Shown: positions 23,784 to 36,542 of the stretch, piece by piece
Position numbering within the stretch: the stretch's first letter is position 1
Layout of the letters: each line of letters begins with the position of its first letter
NCBI RefSeq assembly: GCF_000344685.1
Contig: NW_006920412.1
Span: forward strand, 1,521,429-1,585,428
Reading direction: 5' to 3'
From: Gloeophyllum trabeum ATCC 11539
Lineage: Eukaryota; Basidiomycota; Agaricomycetes; Gloeophyllales; Gloeophyllaceae
Length of the DNA stretch: 64,000 nucleotides
Notes under the pieces: model-generated
The model's input: the letters and a program-made list of their open reading frames with translations, nothing else
The model's database searches: none
Told to the model about the DNA's origin: nothing
Made by a program: the position numbers and the translations under genes

Positions 23784-25449
23784 TCATTCAGACGACGTCC
23801 TCTCATGTCCGAGGGTTGAATAGTGGGCATCGTGTCCGCCGTCGTTACCGGCTTTCCAGATTTCGGGTAAAGGTCCGGGTTCGATCTTCGGAACCGTGCC
23901 AGCGTTCACCGCTCCTTCCTCCAGGTCATTGTAGCTTGATGGTGGTTCATTTTGAGGCGGTAGTGAGGGGAGACCGCCTCCGCCGTGCAATGGAAGTACA
24001 TCGCCTTCGCGTTGGATCCGTGGCGAATAAGGCCGGTGGGAGAATTCCGAGGACAGAGGCGGGTAGTACTGCCGATAGGAGAAGTAGGACATGACGAGGC
24101 CAAGTATGCTACCCACGAGAACGTCTTGCCAATGGTCTTAGAAACGAAAGGTCAGACTATCGGTACGTGGGAAAGGAGAGGTGTACTTACGTCTGTAATC
24201 CATGGTACGAGAGATCGCCACCATCGCGGCACCGGCCAACGGCGCCAGGGAGATCCACGCTTTTGGCTGTGCAGAGGAATGTCAGCTATTTGGCATTCTG
24301 GTTCCAGGATCAGTGAATCATACAGCATGTCCTCTCTTATCAAACAGATGTAATTTGCCAGCAATGTAGAAAGACAGAAAACCCAGACCTGCGAACGAAA
24401 CTGGGAAGCGTGAAAACAGTAATCACATTTAAGTTCAGTCTCGAGCAACCCAACTTACGACTCGAATGACCGCTAGGGAAACTTCTGAAGCCATCCTTCA
24501 ATATGTACGCATCCGTCTGAGTGCAGATGCTAGAATTGGACAACTTGTAGATGGGATCCGCGGATCCAGGAACAGGTTGACAACGATCTATAACATCTAC
24601 AGGTGGGCGATATGAGAATCTTTCATAATTCGGAGGGAAACACGATTACCTGGTCGAGGGCGCCCGACAGTAAGCTTCGTAAATTGAGTTATTGTTCCAG
24701 TGATAGCCAAACCCAACACCACTGGAAGTTTGTGAGTATAATCCATGCCCGAAGAACATGCCTACGTACATCCCAAAAGACTATTATGGGCATCCCAGAA
24801 TGATCGGACCGTCAGGAGATTGATGGCGAGCACCAGGACTATGGGAGACACGATCGCAATCATGTATAGAGCGAACGGCTGTGGCACGATCAGTTACATG
24901 GCTGGCAAGATGACTGGGTAACACGCACAGGCACTCTCTCGTGGACAGCATACCTGCAAAGTCACGTCAATCTAGCTCAACCTACAGGTCAAGGCATACA
25001 TACGGGTGCCGCAATCTGGCTCAACATCAGATCGTGACACCCTCCGAGGATATGGAGATAGTCTCACGATGTGTCCGACAAGGAGAACTCCCTCCTGAAT
25101 CCCTCAACATTGTCGATCGCGAAGAATATAGCACTGCCGGCACAGTTAGCCTTACCTCCTGGACGGGAAAATATGCTAGGACGCACGCCACCACGATTGT
25201 TACCGCCCTACAGAACAATGAGCTAAGGAGGACGGGTGGCGCAGCGGATACTCACCAGTCAGGTCCATACGAAGCGGCGAGTTGCTTCAGCCTCGACCTG
25301 TCAGTCCTGGAACGCCCGGAATTTCTTCTGAAGAGGTTCATGTTGGAAGGCTGTGGGGGATATTGTGGCGGCGATCCGACTTGTTGAAGGGGAATATTGT
25401 CAATAGGGGACGATGGTCGTGACGGAGAAGGAAGGCGAGAATAAGACAT
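23784..25449 (-). CDS. PAP2-family lipid phosphatase (diacylglycerol pyrophosphate / phosphatidate phosphatase)
   Basis: Eleven exons: 25256-25449, 25156-25207, 25068-25102, 25004-25015, 24929-24953, 24770-24878, 24650-24721, 24459-24587, 24324-24400, 24191-24266, 23784-24136; 377 residues. The three catalytic motifs are KLTVGRPRPD (C1), FPSGHSS (C2) and SRTMDYRHHWQDV (C3, with the nucleophilic histidine). FSLSDTS..HPYAVHERVP is typical of Dpp1/Lpp1 relatives. About six hydrophobic segments surround the motifs, as expected for an ER or vacuole membrane enzyme. The last 110 residues are a hydrophilic tail. Exon 4 is a 12-nt micro-exon and exon 5 is 25 nt; both are needed to restore the conserved motif. 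The gene shares a 271-bp divergent promoter with PPP4R2. Confidence 0.92.
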
Positions 25450-25631
25450 GCGTAGGGCTGCCTAGCACATTACGCAGTACGTGGGGCCTGAGGAAACCGA
25501 GAACGGGAATAAATCCCTTCGTAAGAGCAAGGCGACACGGCCCAATGTCGCACAGCATGACCTCCGCACAACTGCTTCCGTACAACTCTCGCGCAGCAAC
25601 CGCGTCGCGCGAAGATTACGCGCCAAACCAA

Positions 25632-25639
25632 GACGCGTC
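25632..25639. promoter_or_regulatory. GACGCGTC palindrome in the PAP2 / PPP4R2 divergent promoter
   Basis: The octamer lies 82 bp upstream of the PPP4R2 start and 183 bp upstream of the PAP2 start on the other strand. Confidence 0.4.
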
Positions 25640-25720
25640 GAGTCTCCTCGCTAAAGATTGCCACACCCCATACGAATATTACAAAGCGACAAGAGCAAGT
25701 TTGTCGGTGTTGTTCCGGAC

Positions 25721-26935
25721 ATGTCGATCAACGACTTGTACGCGCTCCCCGCTGACTTCGAGTGGTCAGAAGGTGCGCGAGTTCTGCGGTCTCCGCCGTG
25801 GCGCATGCTCATCAGACTTGCAGAGTATGATTCCATCCTCAATCAGATTGCTTCCACCGATGTTGTCGAGTGCGTCCAAGTTCCCCAAAAGTTGTACTGT
25901 CGTCCTCATAGGGCATAACACGAAGGACGACATGGTCGAAACTGAGAGATATCGTAAAGTATAAGATAAGCCAGGCATGTTGTGTATACGCTTCGTCTTC
26001 TAGCTCTAATTCACCACGCAAGGTAGAACATCGACACGTATCTGTCGGAAGGGAATCCCCTCGTGGATCTGTCGTCAGTACATGACTTCTCACCTCGGCC
26101 GTCCACATCGGGCGGTCTGAAGCTTCCCCCTTTTGCCCCTCGTCCCCGAGACGAAAACAATCCCAATGTCATTCCAAAGGTCCATCTTTCAAAAGAAGAG
26201 GCAGATGAGATGAAGGAAACGATATTCGCGCAATTACATGACTTCGAAGAGTTCAGTATCGTTTACTGTTTCCTACTGTCATTCGCTCACGAATCCTTTA
26301 ACAGCAATCCACCCTTCACGATACAGCGTGTCTGCGAGCTCTGTTTGCGGCCCAAAGAGCACTATCGAACAATAGGGAAGTATCTGCGAGCGGTTGAGAA
26401 GTCGCTACTAGTGACTTCTAGCTGGGATGCATTCCCGCTACCCACTACTGGGACACAAAATTCCATATCCTCCATCTCAGTTGCAGTGAGCTCTACGCCC
26501 ATCGCATCCGCCCCCGCCACACCTCTATTCTCCCCAATCCCCTTTCTTCATGAAGACGCCAGGCGATCAAAATCTCGCAGCCCGCCACCGTCACCTCTGG
26601 CTCTTACAGCTGTTGATAACCCTGGAGCCGCGGTTAATGATGAACCAGCCGTCCTGGGGCCGAGTGACACTGAGCAGAAGGTCCTTGGCTTGGTTGACGA
26701 ACTAGACGATCCTAGTCCTGGCCACATGAGTGACCGTCCTGTTGCGCTGTCAGCCGTTACTGAGCTGCCGCATGAGGAACCATCGAAACCCTTATTTGGA
26801 ACATTAGAGGAGAGGTTCGTCCCGTCCTCCCAAGGTAGCGAAACAGAAGTTATGCACGCGACGGATGAAAAGGAGAAGGAGAGCCAGGCAGAAGGGGGAT
26901 CAGGGGCGGAATTGGATAAGAAAACAGAGAGTTGA
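25721..26935 (+). CDS. PPP4R2: Protein phosphatase 4 regulatory subunit 2
   Basis: Exons 25721-25869, 25926-25974, 26027-26250 and 26305-26935 give 350 residues. The N-terminal domain has FEWSEGARVL, TTWSKLRDIVKYKISQ and NPPFTIQRVCELC, followed by YLRAVEKSLLVTSSW, as in PPP4R2. The C-terminal half is acidic and Ser/Pro-rich. Known role: a scaffold that joins the PP4 catalytic subunit to R3 and acts in DNA damage recovery. The intron after exon 2 appears to start with GC (CAG|GCATGT). The 54-nt intron after 26250 is a multiple of three without stops, so retention would add 18 residues; splicing is favoured because it joins HDFED directly to NPPFT. Confidence 0.85.
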
Positions 26936-27019
26936 CCAGAGAGTATGTACGGCAACTTGTTGTATCGTATACTTGAGCTTTCTCTGCTTTCTCTGCTTTC
27001 TCTGGCAAGGTAGCAATTG

Positions 27020-27626
27020 TCACGCGTAATCACGCTTGATCTTGTCCAGGAGGTTATTCATGCGTTGTCGCATATCAGGCTGGCGTTTGCGTCCTCTGCA
27101 AGCTGTGCTGTTACCCCGTACCGCGCGAGCACCCCGACCTCTTGACCGAGAAGACTCTGGTAGCCGACGTGCTGCAGCGGCCGAAGGGCCTGACGGATGA
27201 GGATGCTTCGATGCTTGGTGCGCCTTGGAGCGATGTACCGACTCCGAGAGTGGATACTGCGGCTCCGCCACCAGTTCATCAGGGGATTGTTCGCTTTCCT
27301 CTTCCGAGTCTCCAGCAGCGTCGGGCGTGATATCTTGTGGTTCCTGACCTTTGCCAGCCCGACCATGCGCAAGCTGCTCAAGGTCTTGTGTATCAGCCCG
27401 CTGAGCAACGGAAGATTGTAGCGTCTTGCGCTTCTCTGCCTTCCATTTGCTCTTGATCTTTTGGGTCTCGACCCATGCTTTCTTGAGCTTTTTTGCTAGG
27501 GCGAATTATAAGAGCATGCCCGAACGGGCGTAAAATAATATCCAGCGTACCTCGATTCTCCGGGAGGTGTTGGAATGTGGGCGGCCTCTTTCTTTTCTTT
27601 ACGCTGTCTGTTGTGATTGTTGCCAT
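27020..27626 (-). CDS. Putative rRNA-processing protein (Fyv7/CCDC59-like)
   Basis: Exons 27551-27626 and 27020-27495 give 183 residues. The protein is very basic and helical: KKRKRPPTFQHLPENR, then KKLKKAWVETQKIKSKWKA, an acidic middle part, and a C-terminus GRKRQPDMRQRMNNLLDKIK. The terminal pattern (basic Q-P segment followed by LLDKIK) resembles fungal Fyv7-type rRNA-processing factors, which act on 18S precursor processing in the nucleolus. The match rests on composition and a short tail motif only, so the assignment is tentative. The gene is divergent from eIF1 (260 bp). Confidence 0.5.
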
Positions 27627-27886
27627 AAAAACGGGAGGACTGTTGTGTGCTGATAGAATAGAGGACCCACAAGCCCAGTCGTAGTCTTTGTTGTGGTCTT
27701 GTTCAGGACGTTCTTGTAGTTTCACGGTGGGAGAAGCTATCGATTACATAATGTTATGGGTATGTAATGACTAGTCTGACTATATAAGGTCTACAACCGT
27801 TCTCATCTCTGTACCTCAACCTCCGTCACTCCAACCGTTCTCGATCCCCACTCAGTCCTCATTTTCTGTATTCTATTCCTTATTGT

Positions 27887-28420
27887 ATGAGCGTGCAGAA
27901 TCTCAACACTTTCGGTGAGTGCTGCATGGGAGCTCGCGACCGTGCTCTTATCTGATCACGGGCGCCTGGGACTGACTCCTCTTCCCCCTCCTCTTCAGAC
28001 CCCTTTGCGGACGAGGGAGACGTTCTCGGTAGCACTAAAGACGTCGGATCGCAACAGAACTACATCCACATTCGTATTCAGCAGAGAAATGGAAGGAAGA
28101 CTCTGACTACTCTTCAGGGTTTGCCTAAAGGTGAGTCACGTTGTCCGTACGGACCCGCCGTGCAAATCTGACCTCTGTCGCCTCAGAATATGATGCGAAG
28201 AAGCTTCTAAAGGCTTTCAAGAAGGTAGGTTGCTTTCAATAGTTCGTATTCGAGCGTCCGTTGATCCTTCGTGCAGGAGTTCGCATGCAATGGCACTCTC
28301 GTCGAGGACGAAGAGATGGGTCAAGTCATCCAACTTCAGGGCGACCAACGGCTCAAGATCTCCAATTTCCTCACTGAGGAAGGGATACCCAAGGCTACCA
28401 TCAAAGTGCACGGGTTCTAA
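27887..28420 (+). CDS. SUI1: Translation initiation factor eIF1 (SUI1)
   Basis: Exons 27887-27914, 27999-28130, 28187-28224 and 28277-28420 give 113 residues. Family hallmarks are NYIHIRIQQRNGRKTLTT, LLKAFKKEFACNGT and the end QGDQRLKISNFL..KVHGF. eIF1 binds the 40S subunit near the P site and enforces AUG selection. Length and motifs match fungal orthologues throughout. The 38-nt third exon is supported by the conserved YDAKKLLKAFKK segment. The 27.8-kb region upstream is pyrimidine-rich, typical of highly expressed fungal genes. Confidence 0.96.
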
Positions 28421-28860
28421 TCGCGCAGTGGTTGTGCCGCGCGGTTTTGTAGAGATATCTCATCTGCAGGAGTTTCATGATATCGCACAGCGGACTGCCA
28501 TTTGTTCACGTCCCATGTTTGTACAGTATCCACGGTGTTTATTCTTACAAGTTCTTGCAACGATAACTGTTCCCTCTGTCAAAGATTCGGGTGTGATGAG
28601 TCTCGAGAATCTGGTAGTGGATCAGCCACCATGCCACAGTTTGCGGTCAACAGAAACGTATAATACAAAGCAAAGCTGTGAACAGGACTAGTTGACCAGC
28701 ACTGCAGGGACCTGTAGTAGGCTATACGGCTGAGCATATGTAGGAAATCAGGGCGAGTAAAGCAGGGGCACTCAACTAACTATTTATTGGTTTTTTTGGG
28801 GGGAGGGAGGCTCAGGGCAAAAGAAAGAGGTACCGAGACGTTGACATTATTTCAACCGGT
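28421..28860. other. Convergent intergenic region
   Basis: This is the 3' space of eIF1 and SNRNP27. It includes a T8/G-rich tract at about 28786-28806. No gene is seen. Confidence 0.55.
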
Positions 28861-29847
28861 CTATTTGATCTTGTCCAGAGGCCTGGGGAAGGGATATCAA
28901 CGTCGGAAAAACATAGATCTGCGGTAAACACTAACCTGTTGAACCCTCCGCGTCTATAGCCGCGTCAGCACAATATCTAACAATATATATCGGTATGACA
29001 GACCTATTCATGTATTGTCTCCAAGTCCTCATTTTCTTGACGTCCACAGCGCCTTCCTGGTTACCTTCCACGTGCTTGCCCTGCAAAAGCATGTTAGGTA
29101 TACGCCTCAGCCACAGAGACCAGCACTAACCTTGGTTGTCCCAAACCCAGTAAGACCCATCATAGCCATCATAGCTGCATCATCGTCATTCGTGGCATCA
29201 TCCATAGCTTCACCCTCTTCTGCGCCATCTGCAGGCTCAGTGGACTCATCTCGGCCAATCGAACGCAATGCTTTAGACGTTTCAGGGACTGATTCTCAAG
29301 TACAGCATCAGTCGTATATATTCATGGCATATATCTGGAGTGCTTACCAGATCTTGACTGGGGTGCGGTTGGATCTTTCAACTCTGAGCGTTCTGGGGGA
29401 GGTCGGCTTTCCCTGACATCAGCAGGACGACCGTCTTTGTCTCTAATGTCCTGGACATCCCTTCTACTCGCTTCACCTCTAGTGGGTCTATCACGTTCAT
29501 ATCTGCTGTCGCGTCGAGGATCGTCTCGAGGGCCTCTGTCCCTTCTATCGTCGCCGCGGTCTCGGTCATAGTCCCTGACGTCTGTCGCGTACGTCGACAC
29601 AACAATTGTTAATGCCACTTAAATAGAAGCAGCTGGTTGCGTAATTACCTCTCCGGCGATCCCTGTCGCCTCTACGCGGAGGGCTCCTCGAACGACTATG
29701 TCTCCGTCCTCCATCGCGATACTCGCCACCCCGACGGTCTCTGTCCCTGTAGTCACGATCACGGTCTCTGACACGGTCGCGTTCCCGATCTTTGTATTCG
29801 CGTTCCCGACTCACGTCCCGCCTCGGGTAGTCACGTCTGGTAGACAT
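28861..29847 (-). CDS. SNRNP27: U4/U6.U5 tri-snRNP 27-kDa protein (SNRNP27)
   Basis: Six exons: 29649-29847, 29348-29581, 29131-29249, 29004-29080, 28936-28953, 28861-28882; 222 residues. The first 145 residues are an RD/RE/RS-rich low-complexity tail (DRDRDYRDRDRR and similar). The conserved C-terminal domain has MMGLTGFGTTKGKHVEGN and ends MNRRGGFNRPLDKIK, diagnostic of SNRNP27. Exon 5 is only 18 nt and exon 6 only 22 nt; the GGFNRPLD junction fixes both. Known role: a component of the pre-B spliceosome that affects 5' splice-site choice. The gene is divergent from an RRM-like protein gene with 218 bp between starts, and other RNA-processing genes follow. Confidence 0.92.
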
Positions 29848-30065
29848 TTCGAGAGGACAGAAAGGTAAGTAAGTGCTAGTACTGCCGCAGGGTGGCAAGT
29901 CTCAATGAAAGCGGGGTCTATTTTGGGAACCGTGTGTTAGCCACGTGTCTTCGCGATCGACAGAAGTCGAGGATCGAGTTTACAGAGGCTACCCACCTGC
30001 TGCGTTTTAGAGCCAGGGTGCATGCTAGACCACCACAGATACCTGGTGTTGACAGAAATTTTCAA

Positions 30066-30941
30066 ATGAACACTGCCGCGCGCGCTGGCGGAAAGTCTCT
30101 GCGTCAAGGGTTTCTGAATGCCGGTCGTAACGCCGTCGCGGAAGACAGTATGTGTGGCTCTACCTTGTGGATTGACTAAAGCAAACATCCCTGACGAACG
30201 GTCCTAGGAACCCATGTACAACTACGAGGCCTTCCAAAGACTGCCTTGCCTTCCGACGTCCTTAGATTAATTGCTCGAAATAGGGTGGAGAACGTAACTG
30301 GCGGTGAGCATCCCCCATGAAGCCTTGTAAGGATAGGGCTGACATGAGCATTCGCGAGCGTAGTTGCTATTGACTACAATGGGTTCAAGCCTACAGGCCG
30401 CGCGTATGTGAAGATTGCATCGCCGGACCTCGTGCAAACAGCATTGGAGCGTCTCGACTCGTCAACCATGGCTGCCATGACAGTACGTGCCGTGTCCACA
30501 CCTGGCGTGGATCTAGCCCGAAGATCCCGAGGTGCGAAAGGAGTCGAAGAAGCAGCTGAACGTGGCGTCATCTCTGGAAACGGTCCAAGCGGGGGGTTAC
30601 CGCCGTCACAATCGGGGATGAACGTCGTTGTCTTTGGTCTGCCCTCGAAAATGGAGCTTGAAAAGGTCAAGGCGTACTTCGATGGGTTTGAATTCGCATC
30701 CATGACTCGGGGCGACAAGGAGGTTATCCACGTCGCTCAGTAAGGCCATATTGCGCTGCTAGCCTCCATTCACATGTACTAATCTGTCGCCAGGCACGAA
30801 AAGGTGCCAAGTTCACGATACCTCGTTCGTCTGGCTTCAGTGTCGGAGGCCCATCGATTCGTACGGCATGTGCATATGACATACTTCGATCAAGAAGCAT
30901 GGGGCGGGCGATACCTCATGAAAGCAAAAGTGATTTACTGA
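30066..30941 (+). CDS. RRM-like RNA-binding protein, function unknown
   Basis: Exons 30066-30147, 30208-30303, 30364-30739 and 30794-30941 give 233 residues. Two RRM-like halves can be made out: THVQLRGLPKTALPSDVLRL with GRAYVKIASPDLVQTAL, and NVVVFGLPSKMELEKVKAYF with RYLVRLASVSEAHRFV. The N-terminus (basic, Ala/Arg/Ser-rich, LRQGFLNAGRN) could be a mitochondrial targeting peptide. I do not recognise a specific family. All introns have standard borders. The shared promoter with SNRNP27 is consistent with an RNA-related role but proves nothing. Confidence 0.75.
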
Positions 30942-31049
30942 ACCCATCAATTGCATTCCTCATATGAACACCCGGCGAGCCACAATGGTATGTCGGATCT
31001 ACTGTATACTACACATGACCAAGTACAACTAGGTTGAACGATAATCGAG

Positions 31050-31939
31050 TTACATCCTCTCTGCATCCGGATCTGGGTCGCCCACCCGTGCTCGCTGGCC
31101 CTGACGAGAAAATTAACAAAGAGACCTGGAAGACCGAGGAATGGACTTACTCCTCGCGCATTACTCCCGTCATCTTCGGGCGAGCGGCCTCTCTTGAGAG
31201 TTGCCTCTGGAGCGACGGGTACATTTGCCTCCTTCCAGTCTCCTCCTCCACCAGCTGCCATTCCGTTGGCGTCTGCATAGCGCTCTTCCACCTCTCTTCT
31301 CCTCTCGATCTCCAACCGTTGGGCTTGCGCACCCCATCCGCCGCGTCCAGGATCATAATCTTGTCTGTGTTCGTCACGCACCTGTGTATACATTCAGCAT
31401 AGCACGAAAGAGAACAGTACATATATATTTTTACCTGTCCCCCGCTCCGCCCCCGGCCAAACTGCCTGCCATCCTTATAGCCAAGATCCAGGTCGCACCG
31501 GATAATACGTTCGTCTAGCTTCGTGCCGGATATGTATCTCATGGAAGCCAATGCTTCCTCGTGAGTATAGTACTCGACGAAACAGAAACCACAAGGTGTC
31601 CTGAAGACGCGATATCAGCTACTTGTTTCGCCTCAGTCGACCAGGAACGAACCTGGTATTGCGGTCCAAGCCCATGATTATGCGCTTCACTCCACCTCCA
31701 TCTTCAGGGCTACCACATTTGGTAAATAACTCATATATTTGTTCTTCTGTTGTGTAGAAACTCAAATTACCGACCTGTTTACAATTAGTATGTGTTGCAT
31801 AGCAGACTAACATGTCCACTCCACGTACGTATAACGTGCTCGACTTCGCTAGCAATTCGTTCTGTTTCTGTCTATCGACTCGTGTTTGCGAGTCTTTGTA
31901 ATTGGAGGGCTGGTCCAAGCTCTGCACGACGTGAGCCAT
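31050..31939 (-). CDS. CBC2: Nuclear cap-binding protein subunit 2 (CBC20/NCBP2)
   Basis: Five exons: 31829-31939, 31653-31774, 31435-31600, 31151-31381, 31050-31100; 226 residues. The RRM has RNP2 LYVGNLSFY (conserved Tyr for cap stacking) and RNP1 GFCFVEYY. Cap-contacting residues continue in [19 protein letters not shown] and in [16 protein letters not shown]. With CBC80 it binds the m7G cap of nuclear transcripts and promotes splicing, export and 3' processing. The loop after ELFTKCG carries SPEDGGG before [13 protein letters not shown], longer than the usual DIK linker. The C-terminal 60 residues are low complexity. The gene is divergent from RPT3 with 202 bp between starts. Confidence 0.95.
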
Positions 31940-32064
31940 GGCACCGGCAGGTCACTGCCTGGTCAGATACAGGATGGAGTGGCCTTTCTGCTTTCGATTC
32001 TGTCTCGTAAAACAAAACGCGTGAGCAAATTCGCACGATCAGCGACCATGTCCCAAGTGAACGC

Positions 32065-32072
32065 GACGCGTC
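32065..32072. promoter_or_regulatory. GACGCGTC palindrome in the CBC2 / RPT3 divergent promoter
   Basis: The octamer lies 70 bp upstream of the RPT3 start and 125 bp from the CBC2 start. Confidence 0.4.
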
Positions 32073-32141
32073 ATCTTGCATAGTACGTGCATTACCCTCG
32101 CGCTCTCTTCTACAAGCCGCTCGCTTCGACTAGCTTTCGCC

Positions 32142-33753
<1,612 letters not shown>

Positions 33754-34484
33754 AGTTGTCTGGCCCGCTACTTTTGTGAGTTTTGTTGTTGTTCAGCAGT
33801 CATCCTGGATCTGATGGGTGTCCCAGTTGCTCGCATTTGTACAATACTCTCGCAATATTACCTGTTCATCGTCCTGCTGCCTGAAGTCGGATTCCACTGC
33901 TACAACGCTCTCTCTCACTTTGACGTCTCGCTGCACTGTCTACGGCGTTGCGTTCATTCTTCAGAGCAAGATGGACATGTCCTTCATTTTTGCCTACTTC
34001 TGCACTTCGCTTGAGACGAGATGACCTTCACAGGGACCCTCGATGGAGAAGGAGGTTCACAGAGGGACGACAATCTCAGTGAAGATATTCGGGATATGGT
34101 GTCAGTCGATAGGTATGCCGTGCTATTCCGTTGCTTGTAGAGTCTTCACTGATTTGTTGCTTCCTAGATACAGTCTTGCAAATACAATGATCCTCTCTTT
34201 CCGTATGTCTGATCTGTGCGTAAATTCCTTGGGGAAAAGACGCTCCTCAACACTCTGGATGGCATTGGTTACCACATGACCATTCTCATTTTATGGGAGC
34301 AATATTGATTGTGTTGCGACCCACTCCTTGGCGATGCTTCAGATAATGGAGGCATCGATTATGCAAGTGGGTTACAATCACACATTTTTTGGTTTAGTGG
34401 ATTGTACAGTCTATCTCCTGCTCGTCTCAATATATGTGATATATCGATGCAAATGTATGTGCCGCGATTTTGTCCCTAGTGTCA
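33754..34484. other. Convergent intergenic region, no confident gene
   Basis: This is the space between the RPT3 and P5C reductase stops. It is T-rich, and short frames exist on both strands, but none joins across plausible introns into a recognisable protein. An expressed noncoding transcript or long 3' UTRs cannot be excluded. Confidence 0.5.
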
Positions 34485-35696
34485 TCAATGCTTGGCGGGT
34501 TGTCCAAGCTCGCTCGCGCGTTCAGTCGCTATCTGGATGGCACGAGCAATGGTCGATCTTACGCGGCCGTCCTCCAGAGCCAGTAACCCGGCAATGGTGC
34601 AACCCCCGGGTGCTTTGTACCGCTCGTTCAGTATCATGGCGATCTATGATATACAAGAAACTTACTCGTGACAGTGTCTTTAATTTGAGCAGGATGAGCA
34701 CCCGCCTGTAAGGTCATACGAGCAGCTCCTTGAAGAGCTGTGAAGCACACATGAGAGGTGCACGTAGGGCTGTGCGGAGTCCGAACGTACTCTGCGCGGC
34801 AAGCTCAAGAGCCTCTGCTCTGGGAAGACCCATCATAACACCTCCGTCGGCCATGGCCTCCAGGAATATGCACGCGAACGCTGGGCCAGAGCCGGAGAGT
34901 GCTGTGCACGCGTCGAAGTGCTTTTCATCGAGGAAACGGCAGCGTCCGATCGACGAAAATATATTGAGGATAACGGAGCGCTGGAGGTCCACATCCGACG
35001 ATTCTGGCAAAGCGCTGACCACCGTCATGCCTTCACGAATCTAGTGGTCTCATGAAGGCAGTCATACCGACGACCACTGACGATCATACCTTACATGGTG
35101 TATTCGGCATCGCACGTATGACAGTAGTGGAAGGAAGTACCCATGCAGACATTTGAGGGATCGTCACCCCAGCAAGGATACTAATGAGGAGCTTCCCTGC
35201 GAGGGCTTCTTGCATTTCATGCCCACTCAGGATTGACTGGGCTTGCTGGGGTTTACAGCTATTCCCTCAAACTTTTCATAAGTGATTTGGCATATCAAGA
35301 GAGGAATTACGGACGTACCATAATATCACAACGTCCGACTGTCTGACGGACTCCAAGTTTTGGCCAGTGACTACTTCCACCTTCGTCCCTATGGGGCCCA
35401 AAGCCGAGAAGACATTTTTGAGCTTTTTTGCACTCTCGGTCCTCGTTACACAGGCAATGAAGCGAGACGGTAATGAGGCATCATCCTCCGATGACTCCGC
35501 TGGAGTCATCGTTCCTGGGGTATGCACCTCCCACTTGGAATGAGGCGGTCGGATCGTGGTATTACGAGCTTCCAGGCTGTCGACCACTCCGGAGAGTATG
35601 GCAATGCCCATCGTTCCACATCCTGGACGTAAGTTAGAAAGACGTTGAAATCAAATAAATCGTGCAGAGACCTAGGACGCAGAGTGTGTAGCCCAT
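34485..35696 (-). CDS. PRO3: Pyrroline-5-carboxylate reductase
   Basis: Six exons: 35672-35696, 35319-35622, 35090-35258, 34791-35040, 34666-34737, 34485-34612; 315 residues. The Rossmann start VLGCGTMGIAILSG is followed by SDVVILCCKPQQ, TVIRAMPNTPC, ALSGSGPAFACIFLEAMADGGV and TTPGGCTIAGLLALE, the full set of P5C reductase signatures. It reduces P5C to proline with NAD(P)H. Relative to the common form there is an insertion of about 30 Ser/Pro/Glu-rich residues after SLEARNTT, as in many fungal enzymes. It is divergent from ALG13, with 62 bp between start codons. Confidence 0.95.
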
Positions 35697-35758
35697 GGCG
35701 GAGGTCGTAAGCAGATTAGATGGTAAATCAATGATCGCTGTATCATGATGACTTGAGC

Positions 35759-36378
35759 ATGCGCGCCTTCGTCACTGTGGGATCGACGCATTTCGACCCG
35801 CTCGTGCAAGCCTCTCTATCCACTCCGGTCTTGGAGAGTTTGCGCTCTCGAGGTTATACGGAACTCACTATCCAATGCGGTCATTCTAAGATTGTACAAG
35901 AACTGTTTTCTGCGCAAGATGTAGCAACTTTAACCAACGCCGGCGTCAGCATCGAAGTCTGGAGATTCAAGCCTACGCTACGAGAAGACTATGCACGGGC
36001 AGACTTAGTTATCAGTCATGCAGGTAGTGTATCTGCCCTTTGCTAGGTACCGCTATTATCTAAAATTTAGGCTCGGGAACTATACTGGATGTCCTGAGAC
36101 TGGGGAAGGCATTGATTGTGGTACCTAACCCGACTCTCTTGGATAACCATCAGGAAGAGCTGGCCAACGCTCTAGCGGACCTCGGTCATCTCTATTCGTC
36201 GTCTATTCCGTGAGTTCGAAGCTTTCGGACGATACGAACGGGGCAATGATCATGCTTTTATGCTAGTGATCTGCCTGGGGTGATAGAACGGATCGACACT
36301 CGTCACATCGTGCCCTTCCCTCCGTTTGATGGCAGTAGATTCCGAAAGCTTCTGGACGAAGAGATGGGATATGTCTGA
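35759..36378 (+). CDS. ALG13: UDP-GlcNAc transferase catalytic subunit Alg13
   Basis: Exons 35759-36023, 36071-36209 and 36267-36378 give 171 residues. The GT28 fold signatures are [34 protein letters not shown] and [18 protein letters not shown]. Alg13 is cytosolic and is recruited to the ER by the membrane protein Alg14; together they add the second GlcNAc to the dolichol-linked N-glycan precursor. No Alg14 domain is fused here. The size fits fungal Alg13. A very short shared promoter with P5C reductase leaves little room for separate regulation. Confidence 0.95.
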
Positions 36379-36542
36379 TCATGATTGTGTACAATGAGCG
36401 TTACAGTTTACTTGTACCCGCAGGCTTTTCCACTATTGTGCACGCAATATTGAGAGATATTATTTGATCGGACAGATTCGGACAATCATTCCTCGTAAAC
36501 ACTTAGTCTGCGCGTCGAGCTCGTAGAACCCATATACAGGAC

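Noticed and set aside
33814..34279. A possible small gene between RPT3 and P5C reductase
   Set aside because: Frames on both strands change without good splice signals and none gives a recognisable protein.
34328..34711. A 127-codon plus-strand frame
   Set aside because: It overlaps the last two exons of P5C reductase in antisense.
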